Assembly (NCBI GenBank): GCA_028278625.1 | Contig: JANQDY010000159.1 | Coordinates: forward strand, 1 to 27,771 | Source of the DNA: Thermodesulfobacteriota bacterium | GTDB taxonomy: Bacteria > Desulfobacterota > DSM-4660 > Desulfatiglandales > Desulfatiglandaceae | Reading direction: 5' to 3' | DNA: 27,771 nt | Shown: positions 16,207 to 23,750 of the stretch, piece after piece | Position numbering within the stretch: the first letter of the stretch is position 1 | How the letters are laid out: each line of letters opens with the position of its first letter | The notes under the pieces: generated by a model | Databases searched by the model: none | What the model was told of the DNA's origin: nothing | What the model saw: only the letters and a program-made list of their open reading frames with translations | Made by a program: the position numbers and the translations under genes

Positions 16207-16482
16207 CTATCGTTTCCGGCGCCGCCGCAACAGCAATATGCAGGCCATTCCTGCCGTGAAGATAACCGTGGTCTCGCCCAGGGTGTCATACCCCCTGTAG
16301 TCGGCCAGGACGGAAGTCACCACATTGGGAGTGGCCGTCTGTTCAAGACTGTTGGTGAGGTAGTAGGGGGACACATGGGTACTGGCCGGAGATCCGGGGT
16401 CGCCCCATCCCGGCATGTCCATGGTGCCGTACACCAAACCCCCGCCCGCAAGCACTACCATCAGAAGACTTAATATTTTCAA
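16207..16482 (-). CDS. MbhE-like antiporter subunit
   Basis: A 91-residue membrane protein matching the MbhE domain, which in canonical MrpA is the C-terminal part of the large subunit. The diagnostic segment is T-P-N-V-V-T-S-V-L-A-D-Y-R-G-Y-D-T-L-G-E before the second helix. It starts at a TTG that overlaps the stop of the preceding gene (ATTGA) and is preceded by AGGAGG, so translational coupling is likely. The C terminus is strongly basic (R-R-R-R-K-R), as expected for a cytoplasmic end. Confidence 0.85.
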   Translation of the reverse strand: MKILSLLMVVLAGGGLVYGTMDMPGWGDPGSPASTHVSPYYLTNSLEQTATPNVVTSVLADYRGYDTLGETTVIFTAGMACILLLRRRRKR

Positions 16483-16724
16483 TCCTTTGACCTCCTTTTC
16501 GTTTTATGGACCGCACCGATCAGTAGCACCGTGCCGATACCCGCACTCACGGACGCTTCCGTAAAGGCCACGTCCACTGCCGCCATCTGGGTCCAAAGGA
16601 GGCACATGAGAAAGCTGTAGGCCCCTAAAATGATGACGGCGCTTAACAGATCCTTCACCGTGATGGCGGAAACGCCACAGATAAGGACCAGGATCGCCAG
16701 TATGAAATCAAAGGGGAGTATCAT
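16479..16724 (-). CDS. MbhD-like (DUF4040) antiporter subunit
   Basis: An 81-residue protein with three hydrophobic helices. The segment A-V-D-V-A-F-T-E-A-S-V-S-A-G-I-G is the hallmark of the MbhD/DUF4040 domain, including the conserved Glu in the membrane. In bacterial MrpA this domain is fused behind the NuoL-like part; here it is a separate gene, as in archaeal Mrp/Mbh clusters. A good AAGGAG ribosome site precedes the ATG at 16724, and the end overlaps the TTG of the MbhE-like gene. Confidence 0.85.
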   Translation of the reverse strand: MILPFDFILAILVLICGVSAITVKDLLSAVIILGAYSFLMCLLWTQMAAVDVAFTEASVSAGIGTVLLIGAVHKTKRRSKD

Positions 16725-16759
16725 CGGACATCTCCTTTCCGAAACCGGGATTACCGTGG

Positions 16760-17071
16760 TTATTCATCCAGCCCGCAGGTCCAGGGTTCCACCTCACACC
16801 GGAAGGCGGCCCTCGATATGATATGGGTCGAAGTGGGCTGGGCCAGGAACATGAAAACGGCGATAAGGAGGATCTTAAAACTGGTGAGTGAAAAGCCCTG
16901 GTACACAGCCATGCCCGTTAGCATCAACAGGACGGCCAGGGTATCACCTTTTCCCGTGGCATGAAGCCTTGCGTAGAAATCGGGGAGCCTGAGGAGCCCC
17001 AGCGTGGCGGTCGTGAAAAAGAAGAAACCGGCCAACACCAGGACAACGGTTAGGATCTCTTTGATCAACAT
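16760..17071 (-). CDS. mrpG: MrpG/MnhG-like antiporter subunit
   Basis: A 103-residue protein with three hydrophobic segments and the MnhG hallmark L-G-L-L-R-L-P-D-F-Y-A-R-L-H-A-T-G-K-G-D-T. P-T-S-T-H follows near the third helix. The start at 17071 overlaps the stop of the MrpF-like gene by seven bases. The longer frame from 17116 adds a polar sequence inside that gene and is rejected. MrpG and MrpF form part of the membrane module between the channel subunits and MrpE. Confidence 0.85.
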   Translation of the reverse strand: MLIKEILTVVLVLAGFFFFTTATLGLLRLPDFYARLHATGKGDTLAVLLMLTGMAVYQGFSLTSFKILLIAVFMFLAQPTSTHIISRAAFRCEVEPWTCGLDE

Positions 17072-17337
17072 GACACGTCTCCCGTCTTTTCCAGATATTT
17101 CGCCAGGACCACGCAACCGATGAAATTGAGCAGGGCGTAGACCATGCTGATATCGATGAACATCTCAACCCGGTCATAGATGCACCCCATGAGTAGGAGG
17201 ATAATCAGGGTCTTGGTGCCCACGGCGGAGATGCCCGCGGTTCTGTTCAGTATCCCCGGTCCCATGACGACCCTGTACAGGCACGCCAAAACCATGAGGC
17301 ACATGCCGGTTCCAATCACCAGAAAAAATGTCGTCAT
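17065..17337 (-). CDS. mrpF: MrpF/MnhF-like antiporter subunit
   Basis: A 90-residue protein with three helices and the MnhF hallmark Y-R-V-V-M-G-P-G-I-L-N-R-T-A-G. D-I-S-M-V-Y-A-L-L-N-F-I-G follows in the last helix. The ATG at 17337 overlaps the TGA of the MrpB-like gene (ATGA), giving tight coupling. The longer frame to 17397 lies within that gene and is rejected. Confidence 0.85.
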   Translation of the reverse strand: MTTFFLVIGTGMCLMVLACLYRVVMGPGILNRTAGISAVGTKTLIILLLMGCIYDRVEMFIDISMVYALLNFIGCVVLAKYLEKTGDVSC

Positions 17338-17795
17338 GATTCGTCTCTCTTGTCCAAGCGTTCTTCCGGAGAATAAATGACGAAAAAGATGGTGCACATG
17401 ACCGCCATCACGGTAAGGGCCACACCGATCTCAACACCCAGTATGCCCAGGGACCTGGATTGGGCCTCGGAGACGGGCAGGATTTTCCTTAGCCGCCCGT
17501 AATCCAGGAAATTGCCGCCCAGCAAAATGCAGAGAACGCCGATGCCGCCGTAAATGCACACGCCAACACACCCGATGATATAGGCCACCTTTTCCGTCAT
17601 ATATTTCTTGGCCTTTTCCATGCCATGGGAAATCACCAGGAGGACGAAGCCTGCCGCCAGGATGACGCCCCCCTGAAAACCGCCCCCCGGACTGTAGTGC
17701 CCATGGGCCACCACGTACAGGGCATAGGCCATGATAAAGGGCATGAGCAGCCTTGCCAGGGTCTTGACGATGATGTCGTCCGTCTCGTGGATCAT
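17334..17795 (-). CDS. mrpB: MrpB/MnhB-like antiporter subunit
   Basis: A 153-residue membrane protein with about four helices. The hallmark H-G-H-Y-S-P-G-G-G-F-Q-G-G-V-I follows the first helix, and G-V-E-I-G-V-A-L-T-V occurs near the last. AAGGAG lies upstream of the ATG at 17795. Here MrpB follows MrpE directly, which differs from the usual A-B-C-D-E-F-G order. Confidence 0.85.
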   Translation of the reverse strand: MIHETDDIIVKTLARLLMPFIMAYALYVVAHGHYSPGGGFQGGVILAAGFVLLVISHGMEKAKKYMTEKVAYIIGCVGVCIYGGIGVLCILLGGNFLDYGRLRKILPVSEAQSRSLGILGVEIGVALTVMAVMCTIFFVIYSPEERLDKRDES

Positions 17796-17809
17796 CCTTT
17801 TCTTCTCCT

Positions 17810-18529
17810 TCAGGCCCTGAGATTCTCGTATATGCGGTGCGCATCCAGCACATCCTGAATGTAGAGATGATCCGCCTCCATGAAAATATGGGCAACGCGG
17901 TCTTCCATTTCCCCCGCGTTTAAGTCTTCGGCCACCTTCCGGCTCAGCGCATGGACATAAAAAACCCCTTCACGGATATCGATGGTAATGGTGCCCGGGG
18001 TCAGGGTGATGGAATTGGCCAGGGTGACACTCGATATATCCGTTTCCAGTTTTGTCGTAAAAGTCAGGAGCCGCGGTTCAATGGGCATCCTGGGCCGTAG
18101 AACCAGGGAAGCCACGTGAATGTTGGCCGTGAAAATCTGTTTTAGCAGCCAGGGGATGTATAGGATAAACCGGCCCGCCACGGTCCTCATATCCCCCACC
18201 CGAACATTTGCGAACAGCATGTCATGAAACAGAACAGCCACAAAGAGGGAACAGAGGGCCCCCAGGCTTAGATGGAATGTGTCGAATTTTCCCGAGAGCA
18301 CCACCCAGAATATCATCAGAATCACCATGGTTCCCACGATGTTTTGTATCTCTGTTCTTCGCTTTTGAGCCCCCGTAAACAGAACCCTGCACATCTCCTC
18401 TTCCAGGCATCGACGGTCCTCCGCCATCATTTCAACCGTTGTATCCATGATGCCCAAGGCGTGCTTTCTGGCACCCTCCAGGATTCTGAAGGCATTCTCC
18501 GTGGCTTCGATCAACAGGGTGACTTCCAT
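17810..18529 (-). CDS. mrpE: MrpE-like antiporter subunit with an N-terminal extension
   Basis: A 239-residue protein. Residues from about 62 on match MrpE/MnhE: a hydrophobic start (I-L-M-I-F-W-V-V-L-S-G), a second hydrophobic stretch, then the soluble part with L-A-N-S-I-T-L-T-P-G-T and the final H-A-L-S region. MrpE is normally about 160 residues, so the first ~60 residues are extra. They are charged, helical in character, carry two Cys (41 and 47), and would lie in the cytoplasm. The start at 18529 has GGGGAG upstream; the longer frame to 18619 overlaps the previous gene. The extension may be a docking surface for the signalling proteins encoded alongside, which is speculation. Confidence 0.8.
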   Translation of the reverse strand: MEVTLLIEATENAFRILEGARKHALGIMDTTVEMMAEDRRCLEEEMCRVLFTGAQKRRTEIQNIVGTMVILMIFWVVLSGKFDTFHLSLGALCSLFVAVLFHDMLFANVRVGDMRTVAGRFILYIPWLLKQIFTANIHVASLVLRPRMPIEPRLLTFTTKLETDISSVTLANSITLTPGTITIDIREGVFYVHALSRKVAEDLNAGEMEDRVAHIFMEADHLYIQDVLDAHRIYENLRA

Positions 18530-18554
18530 TTTGCGCTCCCCTTGAATTGAATAT

Positions 18555-19337
18555 TCATACGCCAGGCCTCTCTTTCCCGTAGGGAATGACCAGTAGGGGC
18601 GTTTTTCCTTGTTGGACAATTTGGTAGGTGCAGCTCCCTAAAACCATTGTCTTAAAAGCGGACTTTCCCGAGGTTCCCATGATGATGGCCGTGGCACCGT
18701 AATCCCTTACGGCCAGGAGGATTTCCTCCCATGGTTTGCCCGCATACACATGGGACTCGGCATCGATCCCCTTGTTGAGGCATTGTTGCCGGGCCTGGTT
18801 GAGTTTCTCCTTGAGCACTCGGAGATCCCTCACCGAAAGCCGCTTGTTTATCACGGTTACAATCTCCAGCACTTGTACGATTCCCCTCATTTCAAGAAGA
18901 TAGTTGAGGGCATGGTGGGAGATCACCGTCCAATCCATTGGAAAGATACAATGGTGGAAAAGGGATTTTTCGGATGTTCCGGGAACCGTTTTAGGCTGAA
19001 CCAAAACAAGCACGGGAACCGGGGATGACCCCATCATCTTTCTGATCCCGGATGGGCCCGGTAACGCCTTATGCCTTCCGCCGCTTCCCAATACCACCAT
19101 GGAGATGAGCCGGTCGGACAGAAGACGGTCTATTTCCCGCTCAATCGGTCCCTTGGTCCCAATGGATGTGGCCTTGAGCCCGTGTTCCCGGATTCCCTCT
19201 TCCCATGTTTCAAATCCGTCCGGGTGAAGCAGGATTACCTCCTCAAGGCCCACATGACGCAATACCCTCAAGACGTCCAGATCAGAAGCGCCGGGTGTTT
19301 CCCTTTCGCTGGCATATATGATTCTTTTCACTTCCAT
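18555..19337 (-). CDS. Tandem universal stress protein (UspA family)
   Basis: A 260-residue cytoplasmic protein made of two UspA-type domains (about 1-120 and 125-255). The second domain carries the nucleotide-binding signature G-T-S-G-K-S-A-F-K then L-G-S, that is G-x2-G-x9-G-S, so it probably binds ATP. The first has a degenerate version (G-S-G-G-R-H). USP domains are often linked to ion transporters, where they sense nucleotides and modulate activity. The gene sits between the lone receiver gene and the MrpE-like gene, on the same strand with gaps of 9 and 25 bases. The start at 19337 has no strong ribosome site, so coupling to the upstream gene is possible. Confidence 0.8.
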   Translation of the reverse strand: MEVKRIIYASERETPGASDLDVLRVLRHVGLEEVILLHPDGFETWEEGIREHGLKATSIGTKGPIEREIDRLLSDRLISMVVLGSGGRHKALPGPSGIRKMMGSSPVPVLVLVQPKTVPGTSEKSLFHHCIFPMDWTVISHHALNYLLEMRGIVQVLEIVTVINKRLSVRDLRVLKEKLNQARQQCLNKGIDAESHVYAGKPWEEILLAVRDYGATAIIMGTSGKSAFKTMVLGSCTYQIVQQGKTPLLVIPYGKERPGV

Positions 19338-19346
19338 TTTTGGGGC

Positions 19347-19754
19347 CTAAAATGGTTTTTGGTCCAGCACTTCCCGGATGACCTTGGCCAGGTATTCCGG
19401 CTTTGCCGGTTTTTCGATATAGGCATCGGGTTTTTGTGCACCTTCCTCCCCAAGCACACCCTGAGGGGCCTGGGTCCGCAGGAAGGTCCGTTTGGCAATG
19501 CCCGAATAGATAATCACGGGAATGCCCTTTAGATCCTCACTGGCTTTCACCCGTCGAAAGAGTTTAATACCGCTCTCTTCCGGCATCAGGATGTCCATGA
19601 TAATCAGGTCGGGCCGATCTTCACGGATCAAACCCATGGCCTCTTCGCCGTTTTTGGCGGCCATGGGGATATAACCGTTCTCCATAAGGACCGTTCGGAC
19701 AAAACCCCGGACCACATCCTCATCATCCACGGTCAGGACTTTTTTGGCCATCAT
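19347..19754 (-). CDS. Stand-alone CheY-like receiver
   Basis: A 135-residue receiver with an intact active site: D-D-E pocket (T-V-D-D-E-D), phosphoacceptor Asp in I-I-M-D-I-L-M-P (about residue 53), Ser after strand 4 (I-I-Y-S-G) and Lys in Y-I-E-K-P. The loop between the Ser and the Lys is longer than usual. There is no output domain. The start at the ATG pair 19754/19751 follows GAGG; the longer frame to 19838 overlaps the preceding antiporter gene. Placed inside an antiporter operon, it probably acts through protein contact. The two kinases at the operon's end are possible phosphate sources. Confidence 0.8.
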   Translation of the reverse strand: MMAKKVLTVDDEDVVRGFVRTVLMENGYIPMAAKNGEEAMGLIREDRPDLIIMDILMPEESGIKLFRRVKASEDLKGIPVIIYSGIAKRTFLRTQAPQGVLGEEGAQKPDAYIEKPAKPEYLAKVIREVLDQKPF

Positions 19755-19789
19755 TTGATCCTCACTCAAAGGCCATCCATATGCGCATC

Positions 19790-21553
19790 CTAAATGGCAA
19801 AGACCACAAAGAGCAGAAAAAGAAACAACAGACTCCACAGTACCGGTGCCCCCATGGGGATCACATTGATCTCTTCCGGCGTCACCGGTTCCCCCAGTCG
19901 CGTCATCTCATCCGGCGTTTTTCGTACGACCCTTAAGTACAACGTTGCCAATGTTCTTAAGGGTCTTTGTGTGAAGCGTCTCAATTGCCCGGGGATTATT
20001 TGTACAAACAAGGCATCCAACGCGTTTGCGACCCCATTGCACAAACCCACCGCCCAAAGGACCATCCGCCGTAATCCTTTGCGATAGAGCCAATCCGTGT
20101 CCAGATTTATGGCCCTCATCTCGGCCGGGTAATAACCGGAAAGTACAAGGAGGCAGAACGCCAGGGCCCCGAACATGAGCAGCTGCAATTGTCCCACCAC
20201 GTGGGCGGCCGTATAGGGGACGTAATCCACGGGGTAGGGTAGGATGTTATAAAGCGGGGCCGGGAACACGGCGATGGCGATGCATAAAAAGCCCGCGATC
20301 CCCATGGCCAGGACCATATTCCACGGCGGGTCCTTGGCTCTCAGTCCCGAATCCTCGCTGAAAAAAGTGAAGAACGGGACCTTGATGCCCGCATGGTGAA
20401 AGACGCCGGCCGAGGCAAATTGCAGGATCAGCCAGACCGCGAACAGCTTTTCATGGGCTGAGGCACTGATGATCATGGATTTGCTCACAAAGCCGCTGAA
20501 AAGGGGAAATGCGGATATGGAGGCGGCCCCGATCATACAGAAGAGGCATGTAAGCGGCATGGTCTTGTAGAGTCCCCCCAGATCCGTGCACCGGATCTTC
20601 CCGGTCATGTGGAGGACCGATCCCGCCGACATGAAAAGCAGCGCTTTGTAAATGATGTGGCAGAAGGCATGGGAAACCGCACCGTTGATGGCCAATTGGG
20701 TTCCGATTCCGATACCGCACATCATGAACCCCACCTGATTGATGAGGCTGTAGGCGAGCACCCGCCTGATGTCATTCTCCAGTACCGCATAGAAGATGGG
20801 AAGAACCGTCATGATGGCACCGATCCATATGAGAAGCTCACATCCGGCGAACGTCCTCGCCATCACATAGACCGCGCTTTTTGTGGTGAAGGCACTCAGA
20901 AAAACAGCACCGGTAACGGTGGCCTCGGGATAGGCATCCTGCAACCATGGGTGTAAGGGGGGGATTGCCGCGTTTATGGAAAACCCCAGGAATATGAGAT
21001 AGGCACCGGTCCCCCCTAGGCCCATATACCCGAATTCAGCGGTGCCCGTCTCGTATATTGTCCAGACCACACCGGAGAGGAGACACAGTCCGCCGAAAAT
21101 GTGGACCAGTATGTATCGGTAAGCGGCGGATCGGGACGCATTGGTACGCCGTGCCAGGATAAGGAACGCCGCGCTGACCGCAAGCATCTCCCAGAACAGA
21201 TAGAGCGTGAGCAGATCGCCGGCGAATGTAATGCCCAGGGCGCTCCCCGCATAGACCAATCCCGCCACATGCTGCAAATCGTCCTCCACCTTCAGGGCGA
21301 AAAGGATCCCGATAAAGGAAATGATCGTGAAAATGTATCCAAAAACAAGGCTCAGGGCGTCGGCCCGCACAAGAATCAATCGGGTGTTCTGGAAATAAAT
21401 GATCCCGGATTTTCCCTCGGGCATATCAATGAGGATTGAAAATGCGAGTATGGGGAGGAACAACATGTAGGCGGATTTCACCTTTCCCCTTAAGAACGGT
21501 ACGAAAAGGGCGCCAATAATGAATACGAATGCCGGAGGAATGGTGCTAATCAT
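19790..21553 (-). CDS. NuoL/M/N-type antiporter subunit (second)
   Basis: A 587-residue membrane protein of the proton-translocating antiporter family. Seen are the helix-5 Glu (L-Y-L-F-W-E-M-L), H-P-W-L-Q-D-A-Y-P-E-A with the following Lys (F-T-T-K-S-A), the later H-I-I-Y-K-A-L-L-F, and F-V-S-K-S near helix 12. Residues beyond about 450 form an extra C-terminal part with a long soluble stretch and a final helix, longer than the other homologues. The start at 21553 overlaps the preceding small gene by eight bases and has GAGG six bases upstream. It most resembles the D-type subunits of Mrp/Mbh clusters. Confidence 0.85.
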   Translation of the reverse strand: MISTIPPAFVFIIGALFVPFLRGKVKSAYMLFLPILAFSILIDMPEGKSGIIYFQNTRLILVRADALSLVFGYIFTIISFIGILFALKVEDDLQHVAGLVYAGSALGITFAGDLLTLYLFWEMLAVSAAFLILARRTNASRSAAYRYILVHIFGGLCLLSGVVWTIYETGTAEFGYMGLGGTGAYLIFLGFSINAAIPPLHPWLQDAYPEATVTGAVFLSAFTTKSAVYVMARTFAGCELLIWIGAIMTVLPIFYAVLENDIRRVLAYSLINQVGFMMCGIGIGTQLAINGAVSHAFCHIIYKALLFMSAGSVLHMTGKIRCTDLGGLYKTMPLTCLFCMIGAASISAFPLFSGFVSKSMIISASAHEKLFAVWLILQFASAGVFHHAGIKVPFFTFFSEDSGLRAKDPPWNMVLAMGIAGFLCIAIAVFPAPLYNILPYPVDYVPYTAAHVVGQLQLLMFGALAFCLLVLSGYYPAEMRAINLDTDWLYRKGLRRMVLWAVGLCNGVANALDALFVQIIPGQLRRFTQRPLRTLATLYLRVVRKTPDEMTRLGEPVTPEEINVIPMGAPVLWSLLFLFLLFVVFAI

Positions 21554-21788
21554 AATAATCCTCATCCCTTTTGATCAGTTTCCTCAGGATCTTTGCAATG
21601 AAGATGAGGAGCACACATGAAAAAAAACCATAGGCCGCAAAAAAATCGGGTGCCGCCTCAACGGGAAAATCCCCATGCTTGTGAATAAAAAAATCGATGA
21701 TGAGCAGGACCCCGAGGGATGCGTAAAAAATGGTCAGGAATCGCTTGATATTCTTTGGCTTGTCAAAGATTTTAAGCTCTTTTCCCAT
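21546..21788 (-). CDS. 80-residue two-helix membrane protein
   Basis: A small protein with a basic N terminus (G-K-E-L-K-I-F-D-K-P-K), two hydrophobic helices (about 17-35 and 48-67) and a charged end (K-R-D-E-D-Y-Y-D). It lies between two large antiporter subunit genes, 13 bases after the first and overlapping the second, and has AGGGAG upstream of its ATG. I do not recognise the family. The position suggests an accessory subunit of the complex. Confidence 0.7.
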   Translation of the reverse strand: MGKELKIFDKPKNIKRFLTIFYASLGVLLIIDFFIHKHGDFPVEAAPDFFAAYGFFSCVLLIFIAKILRKLIKRDEDYYD

Positions 21789-21801
21789 GGCTTGATGCTC
21801 C

Positions 21802-23295
21802 CTAATCCCCTGTGATGCTCGCGATGGTCATATGGGCCAACCGCATGAAAGGTTGCGCATAAAAAAAGAGGACAATGGAACCGGCCGCCGTCAACACAGG
21901 CGGCGCCAGTGCCAGAACAGGGGCTTCCGCTATTTTGCCCCCTCCCCCGGTATCCGTTAAAATGTCGTCCGCCTTGCCGAAAAATCCATCGTAAACAATG
22001 GGGAAAAAGTAGGCGGCATTCAAAAGAGAGCTCGTCAACAGGACCACCAATATGAAAACCTGTCCGGATTCAAGGCTCCCCAGGACCAGATTCCATTTGC
22101 TGATGAATCCGCCCAAAGGGGGCAATCCGATAATACTCAAAGAACCGATGAAGAAGGCCGACATGGTCACGGGCATCCTTTTTCCCAGCCCCTTCATTTC
22201 ACTGATGTTTTTCTTTCCGGTGGCAACAAGAATGGCGCCGGCGCAGAAGAAGAGGGTAATCTTCCCAAACGCATGCATGACCACGTGAATGGTCCCCCCA
22301 AACATACCTTCCGGAGAAAGCAATGCCGCCCCCAGGACCACATAAGAGAGCTGAGCAACCGTTGAATAGGCGAGTCTTGCCTTGAGATTGTCCTGGGAAA
22401 GGGCGAACAAAGACCCCACTAGAATGGTAAATGAAGCAAAACAGGCAGTCATCACACCCAGGTTGAGCACATCCATCAAATCAACCCCGTAGACGTGAAA
22501 AATGACCCGCAGTATGCAGAAGACGCCTGCTTTGACCACAGCGACCGCGTGCAATAGGGCACTGACCGGTGTTGGGGCCACCATGGCCGAAGGAAGCCAG
22601 GCATGAACGGGCATGATGGCCGCTTTCCCGATGCCGAAAAGGAAAAGGAAAAACATGATGGTGAGGGTTAAATCGGATGCCGCGCCAGAGAGAATACCGT
22701 TATTGGAAAAATCCGTTGTTCCCGCAAAGGTATAGGTCAGTATGATGGCCGGCAGTAAAAACCCAATGGAAGTTCCCAGAAGGTACGCCAAATACTTCCT
22801 GCCCCCGATTCGCGCCGCCGGGTCCTGATGATGGGTCACCAGGGAATAGGTTGAAAGGGATAACATCTCATAGAACAGATACAGGGTCATGAGATTGGCC
22901 GCAAAGGCGACGCCCACGGCCGATGAGAGGGCCAGGGCGAAATAGGAGAAATAGCGGGTCTGGGCGTGCTCCTTAAGGGAGCGCATATATCCCATGGAGT
23001 AAATTGAGGTGACGATCCAAAGGGAAGAGGCCACAAGGGCGAAGATCATGCCCAGGGAATCCACCCTGAAAGCAAGGCCCACTCCGGGGAGGACATCAAC
23101 GAGGTGGCAGATGATGACACCCCCCTCAAGAACCATCGGCAACATGGAGAAAATCATGAAGAACTTTGAGAGGGCAATGCCGATCGTACACAATTCCCTT
23201 AAGTTGGGACGATTGTGAAAGCCCATAATCAGGAGGGTCCCGAAAAACGAGACGAGTATGGCCAACAAAGGCATGATGGAGTTTGTGGTTGTCAT
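21802..23295 (-). CDS. NuoL/M-type antiporter subunit (first)
   Basis: A 497-residue membrane protein with about 14 helices. Conserved features are D-S-L-G-M-I-F near helix 3, the helix-5 Glu (L-Y-L-F-Y-E-M-L-S), the motif V-H-A-W-L-P-S-A-M-V-A-P-T-P-V-S-A-L-L-H with a Lys soon after (V-V-K-A-G), and H-A-F-G-K-I-T-L-F-F. F-I-S-K-W-N-L occurs near helix 12. All the charged residues expected for ion translocation are visible. Its N-terminal half resembles the NuoL-like part of MrpA, whose C-terminal MbhD and MbhE domains are separate genes here. It starts 77 bases after the receiver-like gene, with AGGGT upstream of the ATG. Confidence 0.85.
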   Translation of the reverse strand: MTTTNSIMPLLAILVSFFGTLLIMGFHNRPNLRELCTIGIALSKFFMIFSMLPMVLEGGVIICHLVDVLPGVGLAFRVDSLGMIFALVASSLWIVTSIYSMGYMRSLKEHAQTRYFSYFALALSSAVGVAFAANLMTLYLFYEMLSLSTYSLVTHHQDPAARIGGRKYLAYLLGTSIGFLLPAIILTYTFAGTTDFSNNGILSGAASDLTLTIMFFLFLFGIGKAAIMPVHAWLPSAMVAPTPVSALLHAVAVVKAGVFCILRVIFHVYGVDLMDVLNLGVMTACFASFTILVGSLFALSQDNLKARLAYSTVAQLSYVVLGAALLSPEGMFGGTIHVVMHAFGKITLFFCAGAILVATGKKNISEMKGLGKRMPVTMSAFFIGSLSIIGLPPLGGFISKWNLVLGSLESGQVFILVVLLTSSLLNAAYFFPIVYDGFFGKADDILTDTGGGGKIAEAPVLALAPPVLTAAGSIVLFFYAQPFMRLAHMTIASITGD

Positions 23296-23372
23296 GATAC
23301 CCTGGCTCCGTCTGAAAACCGGGATTTACCGTATCTGTCCACATGAACCCTGGTGAATATCGTGTTCCGATG

Positions 23373-23750
23373 TTAGATGCCCATGGCCGAATAGACCATC
23401 TGACGGACCTCCTGCTCATTGACCGGTTTGTGAAGACATCCGAATGCCCCCATATTCATGGCCGACTTGATATCACTTTTTTTGTTGGCACTTGGCAGGA
23501 AGACCACGTTCCACCCGGCGGCCTCATCCAATACCATTTGCAGGTCCATGAGACGAATCCGCGTGCAAACGGACGCATCAACGACAACAACCCCGTTCTT
23601 TTTTCCCTTGAGGTCATTGATAAAATCGGAACAGGTTTCATAAAGAAGAAGGATACAGCCAAAGTGTCTTGAGACCCTTTTAAGGACCTTCTCAAAACCC
23701 CGATCCTGGGTGATAAGCGCCAGCCTGTATGCCTTGTTTAATCTTTCCAA
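23373..23750 (-). CDS. Atypical receiver-like protein, first gene of the operon
   Basis: A 125-residue protein with the receiver fold pattern: the phosphoacceptor-like Asp in V-V-V-V-D-A-S, Ser after strand 4 (V-F-L-P-S-A) and Lys in C-L-H-K-P-V. The N-terminal acidic pocket is reduced to one Asp (I-T-Q-D-R), so phosphorylation may be weak or absent. There is no output domain. Only a TTG at 23750 can start the frame, because an in-frame TGA lies just upstream; GGGATGA is a possible ribosome site. The sigma-54 promoter candidate at 23824-23839 would place it first on the antiporter transcript. Confidence 0.65.
   Translation of the reverse strand: MERLNKAYRLALITQDRGFEKVLKRVSRHFGCILLLYETCSDFINDLKGKKNGVVVVDASVCTRIRLMDLQMVLDEAAGWNVVFLPSANKKSDIKSAMNMGAFGCLHKPVNEQEVRQMVYSAMGI

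Noticed and set aside
14304..23295. A membrane-bound hydrogenase or complex I operon
   Set aside because: No NiFe large or small subunit, iron-sulfur ferredoxin-like protein or NADH-binding protein is encoded in the block; every membrane subunit fits an Mrp-type antiporter.
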